From assembly GCF_016595235.1 (NCBI RefSeq), contig NZ_JAENHL010000007.1:62001-126000 (forward strand): a stretch of DNA of 64,000 bases, given 5' to 3'. The DNA is from Taklimakanibacter albus. Lineage in GTDB: Bacteria; Pseudomonadota; Alphaproteobacteria; Rhizobiales; Aestuariivirgaceae. How positions within the stretch are numbered: the first letter of the stretch is position 1; every line of letters begins with the position of its first letter. Both the position numbers and the translations under genes were made by a program. Positions 55,009 to 63,908 of this stretch are shown in pieces. The notes under the pieces are model-generated. The model saw only the letters and a list, made by a program, of their open reading frames with translations. It did no database searches and was not told where the DNA came from.

Positions 55009-56835
55009 ATGCGTAAGATCATACTGGCCTGCCTCGCCGTCGCCGCCGTCCTGATTGTCGCGGCAGGAATTCTTTTGACCAACCGCATCCGGGCGGTGTC
55101 CGCCGACTTGGCCCAGAGGGTCGAGCGCCAGACGGGTGTCGCGGTCACGTCTTCCGGCCTGCCCGGCCTCTCCTTCTGGCCGCGCTTCTCGGTCTCCCTC
55201 GGCAATGTCGTGATCCCCGCCCCCAAAGGCTCGACCTCGGCGCCGCTCGCCACCATCGAGACGATGCGCATCGTGCCGGCCGACGGCCTGTTCGGCTGGG
55301 GCGAAAACGGCATCGCCGAGATCGTGATCGAGAAACCCAGCATCAATCTGGTCATCGGCGCCGACGGCCATGCCAATTGGGACTATGCCGCCCCGGCCGC
55401 GGCCGGCGAAACGGAAGGTCTTCCGCTGCGTATCACCAATGGCCGCGTCGCCTTTCTCGACGAACGCACCGGCACCGCCGTGGCCCTCTCCGATGTCGAG
55501 GCACAGACCTCGCTCTCCGGCCCCGCCGATGAGTTGAACGCCAAGGGTGCTTTCGTCTGGAACGAACGGCGCGCCGGCTTCACCTTGTTCCTTAAATCGC
55601 CGCAACGTGTCGCCGAGGACGGTTCACCCGCCGACGTCACCTTGCAGGCGCCGGGCCTCGACTTTCAGTTCTCCGGCCGCGCCGCCCTCATCAAAGGCTT
55701 CGAGCTCGACGGCCAGGCCGGCATCAAGGGCACCGATCTCGGCATGGCAGCATCCTGGTTCGGCGCATCCTTGCCCGAGGGCATGAACGGCGCCCGCTTC
55801 GAGCTGGCGGGTGCGGTCGATTCATCGGCGCAGGGTCTGCTCTTCACCAACGCCCAATTCGCTCTCGACGATATGCGCGGCCAGGGCGATATCGGCCTGG
55901 CGCTCGGCAAGGGCCGGCCGAAGCTCGATGCCGACGTCACCGTCCAGACCATCGATCTCACCCGCTACAGCGGCTCGACCGCGGTGAACAAGGCCTTCCT
56001 CGCCAATCCGTGGGCCACCTCGCGCATCGATCTCTCGGTGCTGCGCAGCCTCGATGTGATTCTCAAAGTGGGCACCAATGCCTTCGCCTATGGCGCCTTC
56101 CGCACCGGACCTGCCGAGCTCACCGCCAATCTCGCCGATGGCATCCTCGATCTAAAGATCGCCAAGGCGGCCTATGCCGACGGCACTCTCGATCTCGCTT
56201 TGAAGATCGACGGCAAGGCGGCGACGCCCAGCCTCCAGTTCAGCGCCAATGGCGAGAACATCGCGGCCGACAGGGCGCTGCTCGCCGCGGTGGGCTTCGG
56301 CGACCTCACAGGCCGGCTCTCGCCCAGCCTCTCGCTGCAGGCCAGCGGCCCGACGCTCGCCGATCTCGTATCTACGCTGAAGGGACAGGCCTCGTTCCGC
56401 GCCGTATCCGGGACCCTGACCGGCATCGACCTGCCGGCCGCCTTCGGCAAGGTCTCGACGGCGATTCTCGAAGGCTGGGGCCGCGACGAGCGCCAGAGCA
56501 CCACCTTCGACGCTTTGTCGGCGACCTTCGCCATTTCCGACGGCATCGCGGAGACGACCAATCTCATCCTGTCGAGCCCGGCTCTGACCTTCACCGGCAA
56601 GGGCGAAGTCGATCTCCTGCGCCAGGCGCTCGATCTCAAGGTGGATCCGCAGCTGGCGGTTTCGGCGGCAACGTCGGCGACCGCTCCCGCCCCCCTCGCC
56701 ACCTTCCCTGTCGCCATCCAGGTCAAGGGCCCGTGGATGGCGCCGCGCATCTATCCCGACATGCCGGGAATCCTCGAGGATCCGGCCGGCGCCTATGCGG
56801 CGCTCAAGAAGCTGGGGCTCGGCGCGCCCGATTGA
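55009..56835 (+). CDS. AsmA family protein
   Basis: A 608-residue protein with one N-terminal transmembrane segment (IILACLAVAAVLIVAAGILL) and a long beta-rich periplasmic part. The start VERQTGVAVTSSGLPGLSFWPRFSVSLGNVVI and the C-terminal repeat-like segments (LRQALDLKVDPQL) match AsmA/TamB-like lipid-transport proteins, which act between the inner and outer membranes. AAGGGA precedes the ATG at 55009. The open frame extends 1 kb upstream antisense to aacS, but that part is not coding. Confidence 0.83.
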   Translation: MRKIILACLAVAAVLIVAAGILLTNRIRAVSADLAQRVERQTGVAVTSSGLPGLSFWPRFSVSLGNVVIPAPKGSTSAPLATIETMRIVPADGLFGWGENGIAEIVIEKPSINLVIGADGHANWDYAAPAAAGETEGLPLRITNGRVAFLDERTGTAVALSDVEAQTSLSGPADELNAKGAFVWNERRAGFTLFLKSPQRVAEDGSPADVTLQAPGLDFQFSGRAALIKGFELDGQAGIKGTDLGMAASWFGASLPEGMNGARFELAGAVDSSAQGLLFTNAQFALDDMRGQGDIGLALGKGRPKLDADVTVQTIDLTRYSGSTAVNKAFLANPWATSRIDLSVLRSLDVILKVGTNAFAYGAFRTGPAELTANLADGILDLKIAKAAYADGTLDLALKIDGKAATPSLQFSANGENIAADRALLAAVGFGDLTGRLSPSLSLQASGPTLADLVSTLKGQASFRAVSGTLTGIDLPAAFGKVSTAILEGWGRDERQSTTFDALSATFAISDGIAETTNLILSSPALTFTGKGEVDLLRQALDLKVDPQLAVSAATSATAPAPLATFPVAIQVKGPWMAPRIYPDMPGILEDPAGAYAALKKLGLGAPD

Positions 56836-56861
56836 ACCGAAGCGTCATTCTTGGCACAATG

Positions 56862-56909
56862 GCATCGGACCGAAAAGTGCGAAGCGGTTTTCGGATAATC
56901 TGATGCGAG
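56862..56909. repeat. Dispersed alphaproteobacterial palindromic repeat, copy 2
   Basis: GCATCGGACCGAAAAGTGC, then GAAGCGGTTTTCGG and ATAATCTGATGCGAG. Its outer GCATC/GATGC and inner CCGAAAA/TTTTCGG blocks can pair. It lies directly before moaE and matches the element at 46785-46830. Confidence 0.75.
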
Positions 56910-56924
56910 ATATTGAAGATCATC

Positions 56925-57377
56925 ATGATCCGCGTGCAGGACATAGCTTTCGACGCAGCCGCTGAATTGAAGGCGTTTCAGGCCGCCAACCGGTCGAGCG
57001 GCGCCACCGTCATGTTCATCGGTACCGTGCGGGAAATGAGCGAAGGTGCCCGCATCGAGCGCATGACGCTCGAGCATTATCCAGGCATGACCGAAAAGGC
57101 GCTGGCCGGCATCGAGGCCGAAGCGCTCGCGCGCTGGCCGCTCGAGGCGAGCCTCGTCATCCACCGCTACGGGCCACTTGAACCTGGCGACGACATCGTG
57201 CTGGTGCTCACCGCCTCATCCCACCGGCAGGCCGCGTTCGAGGCGTGCGCATTCCTGATGGACTGGCTCAAGACCAAGGCGCCCTTCTGGAAGCTCGAGG
57301 AAACCGGCGGCGAAACGCGCTGGGTCGACGCCAAGGACAAGGACGATCAGGCGGCGCGGCGCTGGGACCGGCCGTGA
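56925..57377 (+). CDS. moaE: Molybdopterin synthase catalytic subunit MoaE
   Basis: Adds sulfur to precursor Z to give molybdopterin, using MoaD thiocarboxylate. The 150-residue protein has GATVMFIGTVR near residue 26, LEHYPGM, VIHRYGPLEPGDDIVLV and the active-site region LKTKAPFWKLE with both lysines. MoaD is usually adjacent but is not next to it here. The ATG at 56925 is preferred to TTG at 56913. The next gene starts in its stop (GTGA). Confidence 0.92.
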   Translation: MIRVQDIAFDAAAELKAFQAANRSSGATVMFIGTVREMSEGARIERMTLEHYPGMTEKALAGIEAEALARWPLEASLVIHRYGPLEPGDDIVLVLTASSHRQAAFEACAFLMDWLKTKAPFWKLEETGGETRWVDAKDKDDQAARRWDRP

Positions 57378-57949
57378 ACTACCGCCGCTATGGACGCCGG
57401 CGGCCGTCACGGCCGCCACGTTCATTGGCGCGCAGTCTCGTCGACACGGGAATGTTCATCGTCGCTGCGGGCCTCGTCCTCATAACATTGCGCGTCTTCA
57501 ACCAGGTGACCCTCACCCCCGGCGCCGCCGACATCATCGACGGTGATTCCTTCCGGCTCGGCAAGGATGAGATCAGGCTCAACGGCATCGACGCGCCGGA
57601 ATACCGGCAGATCTGTCGTGACGAGAGGAACCGCGACTGGAATTGCGGCCGTGACGCCGCCGACGCCTTGCGCCGGCTCGTGCGTGGCCGAGAGGTCGAG
57701 TGCAAGGGCCTCGATGCCGATCGTTACGGCCGCCTCGTCTCGCGCTGCAGCGCCGGCGGCGTCCAGCTCAACGCCGAAATGGTCCGTCTCGGCTGGGCCG
57801 TCGCCTATACCCGTCACGGTACCTTCTATGTCGACGAGGAAGTCGCAGCGCGTAACGAGCGTCGCGGCATCTGGCGTGGCACCTTCGACCTGCCCGAGGA
57901 CTGGCGCGAGATCCACCGCCCCAATCTCCACCGCGCCCCGCACGATTGA
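57374..57949 (+). CDS. Membrane-anchored thermonuclease-like protein
   Basis: A 191-residue staphylococcal-nuclease-fold protein. A basic N-terminus (RRYGRRRPSRPPRS) precedes a hydrophobic anchor (TGMFIVAAGLVLITLRVF). The nuclease core has IIDGDSFRLG, IRLNGIDAPEYRQ with the catalytic Arg and Glu, and DRYGRLVSRC. The start is GTG overlapping the moaE stop. It should act in the periplasm or at the membrane, on an unknown nucleic acid. Confidence 0.85.
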   Translation: MNYRRYGRRRPSRPPRSLARSLVDTGMFIVAAGLVLITLRVFNQVTLTPGAADIIDGDSFRLGKDEIRLNGIDAPEYRQICRDERNRDWNCGRDAADALRRLVRGREVECKGLDADRYGRLVSRCSAGGVQLNAEMVRLGWAVAYTRHGTFYVDEEVAARNERRGIWRGTFDLPEDWREIHRPNLHRAPHD

Positions 57950-57964
57950 CCCTTCGCCCGCTTC

Positions 57965-57998
57965 CACCGTGCTTCCCCTCCTGCAAGCGGGAGAAGGG
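57965..57998. repeat. Partial copy of the CTTCTCCCGC/GCGGGAGAAG palindrome
   Basis: GCTTCCCCTCCTGCAAGCG runs into GGGAGAAGGG. It is a degenerate relative of the perfect palindrome at 18914-18943 and lies between the convergent nuclease and cyclase genes. Confidence 0.55.
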
Positions 57999-58013
57999 AA
58001 ATGAGATTAGCCC

Positions 58014-58778
58014 TCAATCCAACCGCTTACGGAAAAGCGCTATCGACCGCAACGCGTAGAGAAGCAAAATGGCGAGCGACGGCCAGATAGCCCACAAGGG
58101 CGACCCGGTCGCCAGGTTGAGCAGGAAGAAAAACGCGATGAAGGTTCCAGCCGTCGCCGTGCTGACCCTGAATTTGTGCCGGCGCACTTCACGCGGATCC
58201 GGTCCTGCCCGGGAAGCCGCGGCGGGCATCTCGTCCGGTGCCGGCTTGACGCCGCCCTCGAGCAGCACGCGATAGACCGACACTTGCGCCGGGATATTCT
58301 TGACCGCCTTGGCGCCGAGCGCATCGAAGCCTACCGCGAGCTTGTCCTTCACATGATCGAAGACGGTGCCCGAGATGAGAATGCCGCCGGGCTCGGCCAT
58401 GGCCTGGAGCCGCGCCGCCACATTGACGCCGTCACCGAACAGATCGCCCTTGTCGACCATGACGTCGCCGAGATTGAGGCCGACGCGGAACCACATGCGT
58501 TTGTCGGGGCTCAACGCCGCGTTGCGTTCGGCGATCGCGCGTTGGATATCGATGGCGCATTCGACCGCCCGGACGACGCTCGGAAAGTCGGCGAGGATGC
58601 TGTCGCCCGCTGTATTTACGATCTGGCCGCGATGGGCCGCGATTCGCTCGGCGGTGAGCTCGCGATAGGCCTTGAGCGTGGCGAAGGTGCCGCTCTCGTC
58701 CTGTCCCATCAGGCGGCTATAGCCGACGGCATCGGCCGACAGGATGGTCGTAAGTTTACGTTCGGTGATCGCGTTCAT
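58014..58778 (-). CDS. Class III adenylate/guanylate cyclase
   Basis: A 254-residue cyclase. The catalytic domain (about residues 8-170) has LTTILSADAVGYSRLMG with the metal-binding Asp, NTAGDSILADFPS, and VGLNLGDVMVDKGDLFGDGVNVAARLQ. Two hydrophobic segments near the C-terminus (TFIAFFFLLNLA, LWAIWPSLAILLLYAL) form a hairpin membrane anchor, an unusual tail for this family. ATG at 58778 used. The signal it answers to is unknown. Confidence 0.88.
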   Translation of the reverse strand: MNAITERKLTTILSADAVGYSRLMGQDESGTFATLKAYRELTAERIAAHRGQIVNTAGDSILADFPSVVRAVECAIDIQRAIAERNAALSPDKRMWFRVGLNLGDVMVDKGDLFGDGVNVAARLQAMAEPGGILISGTVFDHVKDKLAVGFDALGAKAVKNIPAQVSVYRVLLEGGVKPAPDEMPAAASRAGPDPREVRRHKFRVSTATAGTFIAFFFLLNLATGSPLWAIWPSLAILLLYALRSIALFRKRLD

Positions 58779-58956
58779 GGGCGCCAAAAGACATATTCCA
58801 TCCCGCCAAGGTAGACAAGCCGGTGACATCGCTCAGTTGCGGTTGCAGCCGCGATGACATTTGCGTGCGCAGCCCTGCGCATACCGTTGCAATCAGCCAA
58901 CATTCATGTAGTTTTTTGGCCACTCAACCCTCTTTCGAATCCATTGGCGTGTTCAC

Positions 58957-59658
58957 ATGAAGAAAATACTCGTCGCCCTGCTCGCCACGGTCGCGCTCAC
59001 CCCGCTTTCACCCGCTTCGGCTGCGGACGTCGAAGCACCCGCCGCCTATGACTGGACCGGCTTCTATCTCGGCGTCCATGGCGGTTATGGCTGGGGAAAA
59101 TCGCAGACCAATGATCTCTATGCCTACGACCTGGAGCCGGATGGCTGGGTCGGCGGCGCACAGGCAGGCTACAATTACCAGCTCCCCAGCAATATCGTAC
59201 TCGGCGTCGAAGCGGATGTCTCACTAGGCAATCTGAAGGATGACAGCCTTGATCTGACCCAGATCGGCAACTCGGTGATTCCAACGGAAGCCGAAGCCAA
59301 GGTCACGTCATTCGGCAGCGTCAGGGCACGCGCAGGTTATGCCTTCGACCGCGTGCTGCCCTATGTCACCGGCGGTCTCGGTTGGGCCAGGCAGGAGGTG
59401 GATTATTTCCAGGATTACCTGCCCGCTTTGCCCGGCACATTCGTCAACAACCTCAACGAAAGCCAGACCTATTTCGGCTGGACGGTCGGCGCCGGCATCG
59501 AGGCCGCGCTTACCGACAACATCACGGCCAAAGTCGAATATCTCTATTCCGATCTGGGCACCCAGAAATATGCCGGCAACGCCATCGGCATAGATTATGA
59601 AGAGAATATCGAACTTGAGGTCCAAACGGTCAGGCTGGGACTCAATTACAAATTCTGA
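58957..59658 (+). CDS. Outer-membrane beta-barrel protein (Omp25/Omp31 type)
   Basis: A 233-residue barrel with a Sec signal (MKKILVALLATVAL, cut after ASAAD). The mature start YDWTGFYLGVHGGYGWG and the periodic strands ending in LRLNYKF-like TVRLGLNYKF, with a terminal Phe, match the small eight-stranded porin-like proteins of rhizobia and Brucella. Confidence 0.9.
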   Translation: MKKILVALLATVALTPLSPASAADVEAPAAYDWTGFYLGVHGGYGWGKSQTNDLYAYDLEPDGWVGGAQAGYNYQLPSNIVLGVEADVSLGNLKDDSLDLTQIGNSVIPTEAEAKVTSFGSVRARAGYAFDRVLPYVTGGLGWARQEVDYFQDYLPALPGTFVNNLNESQTYFGWTVGAGIEAALTDNITAKVEYLYSDLGTQKYAGNAIGIDYEENIELEVQTVRLGLNYKF

Positions 59659-59672
59659 GACACCAGGATCGT

Positions 59673-59708
59673 AATGAACGGCGCGTCCCGACAGGGTGCG
59701 CCGTCATT
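59673..59708. terminator. Hairpin after the outer-membrane protein gene
   Basis: Arms AATGA(A)CGGCGC and GCGCCGTCATT with an 11-base loop, followed on the plus strand by CATTT. It reaches the stop of the convergent Rap1a-like gene, so it can serve both. Confidence 0.6.
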
Positions 59709-60055
59709 CATTTGGGGCACGGCCACGCCTCCTTGATGGCGGTCAGCGCGATATAGACGGCGGGCTCACCTCGGCCTTGCGGATAGTCCTTCAATTGCTT
59801 GAGAACGATATCGCGAAGCTGCCGAAGGCTCCTTCCTTCCGGAAAGCAAACCGCCGCGCTTGGCAAGACAACGCCCATTTCCTTCGCCGCCATATCGGCA
59901 AGCCCGGCGAGATAGGCATCGCAAAGCTTCGTCGCCTCCCGGCATTCCGCGAAGAGCTTGTTGCCGTCCCAGTATCCCTCGGCCCTGCTCCCGGTGGAGC
60001 ACAGGAACACGAAGATCCCTGTCAGAGCGAAAAATCTAAGCCACGACCTGAGCAT
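59708..60055 (-). CDS. Rap1a/Tai-like secreted protein
   Basis: A 115-residue protein with a Sec signal (LRFFALTGIFVFLCSTGSRAEG). The mature part has the family layout: LFAECREATKLCDAYLAGLAD, then VCFPEGRSLRQLRDIV and AIKEAWPCPK, with paired cysteines. Rap1a and Tai proteins were described as periplasmic immunity proteins against type VI amidase effectors, but many genomes carry lone copies. No effector gene is seen here. Confidence 0.72.
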   Translation of the reverse strand: MLRSWLRFFALTGIFVFLCSTGSRAEGYWDGNKLFAECREATKLCDAYLAGLADMAAKEMGVVLPSAAVCFPEGRSLRQLRDIVLKQLKDYPQGRGEPAVYIALTAIKEAWPCPK

Positions 60056-60092
60056 CTCAATCCTATGGCGATTAAGGTCAGCCTTCTCGAGG

Positions 60093-60389
60093 TCACGACC
60101 TGTTGCTGCCCAACCATCGCCAGTAAAGATAGAGAGAAAGCAAGGCTGCCGGAATCTGCAGATAGAGTATCTCATCGGAGCATTCGTGCCGCGTTCTCCA
60201 ATTTGGAACAATAACGGAGATGAGGTCCGTGGGGTAACGATACTCGCAGATTCCCTTAGGGTTTTGGCTGCATCCGCCAAGAAGGGTGGCGCATAGAATC
60301 ACGACCCTGACTTGGCCACGCGCGGCTAGACGCCTGCCGGCAGAAAAAGCCCGATAGAGCTTTCTCGCGGAGCGTGACCGGAACATCAT
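60093..60389 (-). CDS. Possible small lipoprotein
   Basis: A 98-codon frame with a basic N-terminus, a short hydrophobic stretch and the lipobox-like LLGGC followed by SQN. A second hydrophobic segment (IPAALLSLYLYWRW) is at the end. It lies just upstream of the Rap1a-like gene on the same strand. No ribosome-binding site was recognised, so it may not be real. Confidence 0.3.
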   Translation of the reverse strand: MMFRSRSARKLYRAFSAGRRLAARGQVRVVILCATLLGGCSQNPKGICEYRYPTDLISVIVPNWRTRHECSDEILYLQIPAALLSLYLYWRWLGSNRS

Positions 60390-60495
60390 CGCGGCGGGCA
60401 AGTCCTCATGTCTCATGCCAGTCCTTTTTTTACCAACAGCGGGTAAAAAGACTAACAATGACAGAAGGTTATTTGATCTGAATTGGAGGGGAAAC

Positions 60496-60570
<75 letters not shown>

Positions 60571-60713
60571 GCCGGGGCTCCCTATGCCCGCAAGCTTTCA
60601 GGAAATCAACTGCTTCTGTTTCCCCAGGCAAAATAAGCGGTTAAGGTCCCCGAGGGGTAAAGGCTGGCAGATTTGCCGATGTCTCGCGTCACTCACCCCT
60701 CTACACTGCCCCC

Positions 60714-61628
60714 ATGCATGACGGCCACGGACACGCCCTCCCCAAATCAGGCTCGGCCGCCAGCCGGCACAAATCCCGGCTTGCCTTGGCCCTGGCCCTC
60801 ACCGCCACTTACATGGTCGCCGAGGTGGTCGGCGGCCTTCTGACCGGCAGCCTGGCGCTCCTCGCCGACGCCGCCCATATGCTGACCGATGCTGGCGGCC
60901 TCGCTCTGGCCCTCATCGCCATCCGATTCGCCGAGCGCCCGGCCACGCCGCAGAAGACCTATGGCTATGTCCGCGCCGAGGTGCTCTCGGCGCTCGCCAA
61001 TGCCGTCGTCCTGCTGCTCCTCACCATCTACATCCTCTACGAAGCCTATGAGCGCTTCATCAACCCGCCCGAGATCCTGAGCGGGCCGATGCTCGCCGTC
61101 GCCCTCATCGGCATCGTCGTCAATCTCATCTCCATGCGCCTCCTGGCCTCGGGCTCGAGCGAAAGCCTCAATGTCCGCGGCGCTTATTTCGAGGTGCTGA
61201 GCGACCTTCTGGGCTCCTTCGGCGTCGTCATCGCCGCCCTCATCGTCATGACCACCGGCTGGACACTCGCCGACCCGATCGTCGGCGCCGGCATCGGCCT
61301 CTTCATCGTGCCGCGCACCTGGCGGCTCCTCAAGGAGGCCGTCCATATCCTGCTCGAAGGTGTCCCGGCCGAGATCGACCTCACATTGCTGGAGCGTGTC
61401 CTGAAGGAGATACCGGGTGTCTCGGCCGTGCATGACCTGCATGTCTGGACTCTGACGTCCGGTCTCGATTCGATGAGCGGCCATATCGTGGTGAACGACA
61501 TGGCCGACGCCCGCCGGGTGCTGGAGACGGCCCGCAACCTGATGAAGGAGAAATTCGGCCTCGAGCATGTCACCATCCAGATCGAGGACGCGGCACTTGC
61601 CGCTGCGGAAGCGAAACTCCCGGTCTGA
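60714..61628 (+). CDS. Cation diffusion facilitator (zinc exporter type)
   Basis: A 304-residue CDF protein with six transmembrane segments. Metal-binding motifs are LLADAAHMLTDAGG (HxxxD) in TM2 and EVLSDLLGSFGVV in TM5. The N-terminus MHDGHGHALPK is His-rich. The cytoplasmic C-terminal domain includes VHDLHVWTLTSGLDSMSGHI. It most likely exports Zn2+ against protons. Confidence 0.93.
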   Translation: MHDGHGHALPKSGSAASRHKSRLALALALTATYMVAEVVGGLLTGSLALLADAAHMLTDAGGLALALIAIRFAERPATPQKTYGYVRAEVLSALANAVVLLLLTIYILYEAYERFINPPEILSGPMLAVALIGIVVNLISMRLLASGSSESLNVRGAYFEVLSDLLGSFGVVIAALIVMTTGWTLADPIVGAGIGLFIVPRTWRLLKEAVHILLEGVPAEIDLTLLERVLKEIPGVSAVHDLHVWTLTSGLDSMSGHIVVNDMADARRVLETARNLMKEKFGLEHVTIQIEDAALAAAEAKLPV

Positions 61629-61667
61629 TCGCTTGACCGCAAGTCTCTCCCGCCCGACAAGAACGCC

Positions 61668-61817
61668 ATGGCCAGACCGCCGGAAAAGCCCAAAAAACCC
61701 GCCACCCGCCAAGCCCGCCTCGCCGAGGCTCTGAGGGCCAATCTCAAGCGCCGCAAGGCCCAGGCTCGCGTCAGAGCCGAGCCCAAGTCCGGCCCGGATG
61801 AGACCAAAGGCGGATAG
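61668..61817 (+). CDS. Small conserved-looking basic protein upstream of murA
   Basis: A 49-residue protein, MARPPEKPKKPATRQARLAE and so on, with a central LAEALRANLKRRKAQARVRA helix rich in Arg and Lys. Short proteins with an LRENLKRRKAQ-like core are, as far as I know, common next to murA in rhizobia. It lies 39 bp after the CDF gene and 95 bp before murA. Function unknown. Confidence 0.7.
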   Translation: MARPPEKPKKPATRQARLAEALRANLKRRKAQARVRAEPKSGPDETKGG

Positions 61818-61912
61818 GGTTGCCCTGACCCTGCCACTTATGCTTGTTAAGCGCCTCCTTGGGTGCCGCAACGGCGCTCTTCCAGGGGAAAATCAGGGGA
61901 ACCGACACTTAG

Positions 61913-63205
61913 ATGGATCGCATCCGTATCCGCGGCGGCAATACGCTCAACGGCACCATTCACATCAGCGGTGCCAAGAATGCCGCCCTTCCCCTGATGA
62001 TCGCCTCGCTGCTGACGGATGAAACCCTGACGCTGCACCGCGTGCCGCGCCTCGCCGATGTCCGCCTCCTCCAGCGCATCCTGCAGAATCACGGCGTCGA
62101 CATCACCATCGCCGGCAAGCGCGCCGGCCAGAACGGCCATGACGGCGAGACCATGCGCATCTCGGCCAAGACCATCGCCGACACTACCGCACCCTATGAG
62201 CTCGTCTCCAAGATGCGCGCCAGCTTCTGGGTCCTGGCCCCTCTCCTCGCCCGCTGCGGCGAGGCGCGCGTCTCGCTGCCCGGCGGCTGCGCCATCGGCA
62301 CGCGTCCAGTCGATCTCCATATCCTCGCCATGGAAAAGCTCGGCGTCCAGATTTCGATCGACGGCGGCTATGTCGTGGCGAAGGCGCCCAAGGGTTTCAC
62401 CGGCGGCCATATCAACTTCCCGAAAGTATCGGTCGGCGCCACCCATGCAGCGCTCATGGGCGCCGTCACCGCCAAGGGCGATACGCTCATCGAAAACGCC
62501 GCGCGTGAACCCGAGATCACCGACGTCGCCGAATGCTTGGTGAAGATGGGCGCGAAGATCGACGGTATCGGCTCGGCCACCATCCGCATCGCCGGCGTGC
62601 CGCGCCTCCATGGTGCCGAGCACTCGGTCATCGCCGATCGCATAGAAGCCGGTACCTATGCCATGGCCGCCGCCATGACCGGCGGCACGGTGACGCTCGC
62701 CGGCGCCCGCCTCGACACGCTCGATGAGGTTATGAACATCATGCGCACCTCGGGCGTCGACATCGAGGCGGCCAATGACGGCCTGAAGATCAAGCGCAAC
62801 GGCGCCGGCCTTTCCGCCATCAAGGTCGATACCGAACCCTATCCGGGCTTCCCGACCGATCTCCAGGCACAGCTGATGGCGCTCACGACCAGGGCGAAGG
62901 GCACCTCGATCATCCGCGAGACCATCTTCGAGAATCGCTTCATGCATGTGCAGGAACTCGCCCGTTTCGGCGCCGACATCCAACTCCATGGCGACACCGC
63001 CGAGATCCGCGGCGTCGAGCGCCTCACCGGCGCGCAAGTGATGGCGACAGATCTCCGGGCCTCCGTCTCGCTCGTCATCGCGGCGCTTGCCGCCGATGGT
63101 GAAACGACACTTCACCGCGTCTATCATCTCGACCGCGGCTTCGAGACGCTGGAGGATAAACTCAAAGCCTGCGGCGCCGATATCGAGCGCCTCTCCGGCC
63201 ACTGA
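61913..63205 (+). CDS. murA: UDP-N-acetylglucosamine 1-carboxyvinyltransferase MurA
   Basis: First committed step of peptidoglycan synthesis. The 430-residue protein has Lys22 and Asn23 in SGAKNAALP and the catalytic Cys126 in [15 protein letters not shown], the fosfomycin target. [16 protein letters not shown] and [15 protein letters not shown] complete the family pattern. The DUF2948 gene follows 2 bp later. Confidence 0.96.
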   Translation: MDRIRIRGGNTLNGTIHISGAKNAALPLMIASLLTDETLTLHRVPRLADVRLLQRILQNHGVDITIAGKRAGQNGHDGETMRISAKTIADTTAPYELVSKMRASFWVLAPLLARCGEARVSLPGGCAIGTRPVDLHILAMEKLGVQISIDGGYVVAKAPKGFTGGHINFPKVSVGATHAALMGAVTAKGDTLIENAAREPEITDVAECLVKMGAKIDGIGSATIRIAGVPRLHGAEHSVIADRIEAGTYAMAAAMTGGTVTLAGARLDTLDEVMNIMRTSGVDIEAANDGLKIKRNGAGLSAIKVDTEPYPGFPTDLQAQLMALTTRAKGTSIIRETIFENRFMHVQELARFGADIQLHGDTAEIRGVERLTGAQVMATDLRASVSLVIAALAADGETTLHRVYHLDRGFETLEDKLKACGADIERLSGH

Positions 63206-63207
63206 CC

Positions 63208-63624
63208 ATGCTCAAACTCAGCGCCCTCGACCCCGCCGATCTCGAGATCATCTCCGCCCATATGCAGGACGCGGTGATCACCATCGGCGATATCCGTTAT
63301 CTCAAGGCGGCGGAGAAATTCGCCCTCATCGGCAACCGTTTCCTGTGGCAAACGCAGAAACCGCCTTATGAGCGCCGGCGCACCGGCCTGTCCTTCGATC
63401 GTGTGCTCGCCGCGCAATCGCACCATATCCGTCAGGGCGCCGATGATGCGATCCTGTCGCTGCTGTCGATTTCCTTCACCCCCGATGAGGAGCCCTCCGG
63501 CACCGTCACGCTCACCTTCTCGGGTGGCGGCGCCATCAGCCTCAAGGTCGAATGCATCGAGGCGCGCCTCGAGGATCTGGGCCCCGCCTGGGAGACGAAG
63601 AACCTCCCCACGCATGAGCGTTGA
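63208..63624 (+). CDS. DUF2948 family protein
   Basis: A 138-residue protein of the alphaproteobacterial DUF2948 family: LKLSALDPADLEIISAHMQDAV, KFALIGNRFLWQ and LTFSGGGAISLKVECIEARLEDLGPAWET. The gene is commonly found behind murA and before hisD in rhizobia; here hisD does not follow directly. Role unknown. Confidence 0.88.
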   Translation: MLKLSALDPADLEIISAHMQDAVITIGDIRYLKAAEKFALIGNRFLWQTQKPPYERRRTGLSFDRVLAAQSHHIRQGADDAILSLLSISFTPDEEPSGTVTLTFSGGGAISLKVECIEARLEDLGPAWETKNLPTHER

Positions 63625-63654
63625 GTCTGCGCGGGCGAACCCGATGCGCTTCAA

Positions 63655-63854
63655 CTCTCCCTCCGCCACCGAAGGTGGGGAGGGTGGCGCGCGGAACGCG
63701 CGACGGGTGGGGTCTCTCCGCGAGGAGGATCTCCGAGCAAAATTTGCTCGCGCTTCGTTCGAGCCCCGTTGATGAATACCGGTCGGTTGAGAGACCCCAC
63801 CCGTCCGCCCTTCGGGCGGCCACCCTCCCCGCGCTTCGCGCGGCGGAGGGAGAG
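63655..63854. repeat. Large intergenic inverted repeat
   Basis: Two arms of about 65 bases (63655-63718 and 63789-63854) begin CTCTCCCTCCGCC and end GGTCTCTC, and their complements follow in reverse. The loop of about 70 bases has its own small palindrome, GAGCAAAATTTGCTC. Each arm contains a nested hairpin (GGCGCGCGGAACGCGCG; CCGCCCTTCGGGCGG). Similar mosaics are common between genes in rhizobia. Confidence 0.8.
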
Positions 63855-63908
63855 CGTTCTTTTCGGCGAAATGTTTCCCAACACCCGGAAGCACGCTAGG
63901 TTGACGTC

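Noticed and set aside
56862-56924. Translation of moaE from TTG at 56913
   Set aside because: The family starts at the ATG at 56925, and the TTG is next to the repeat element with no suitable ribosome-binding site.
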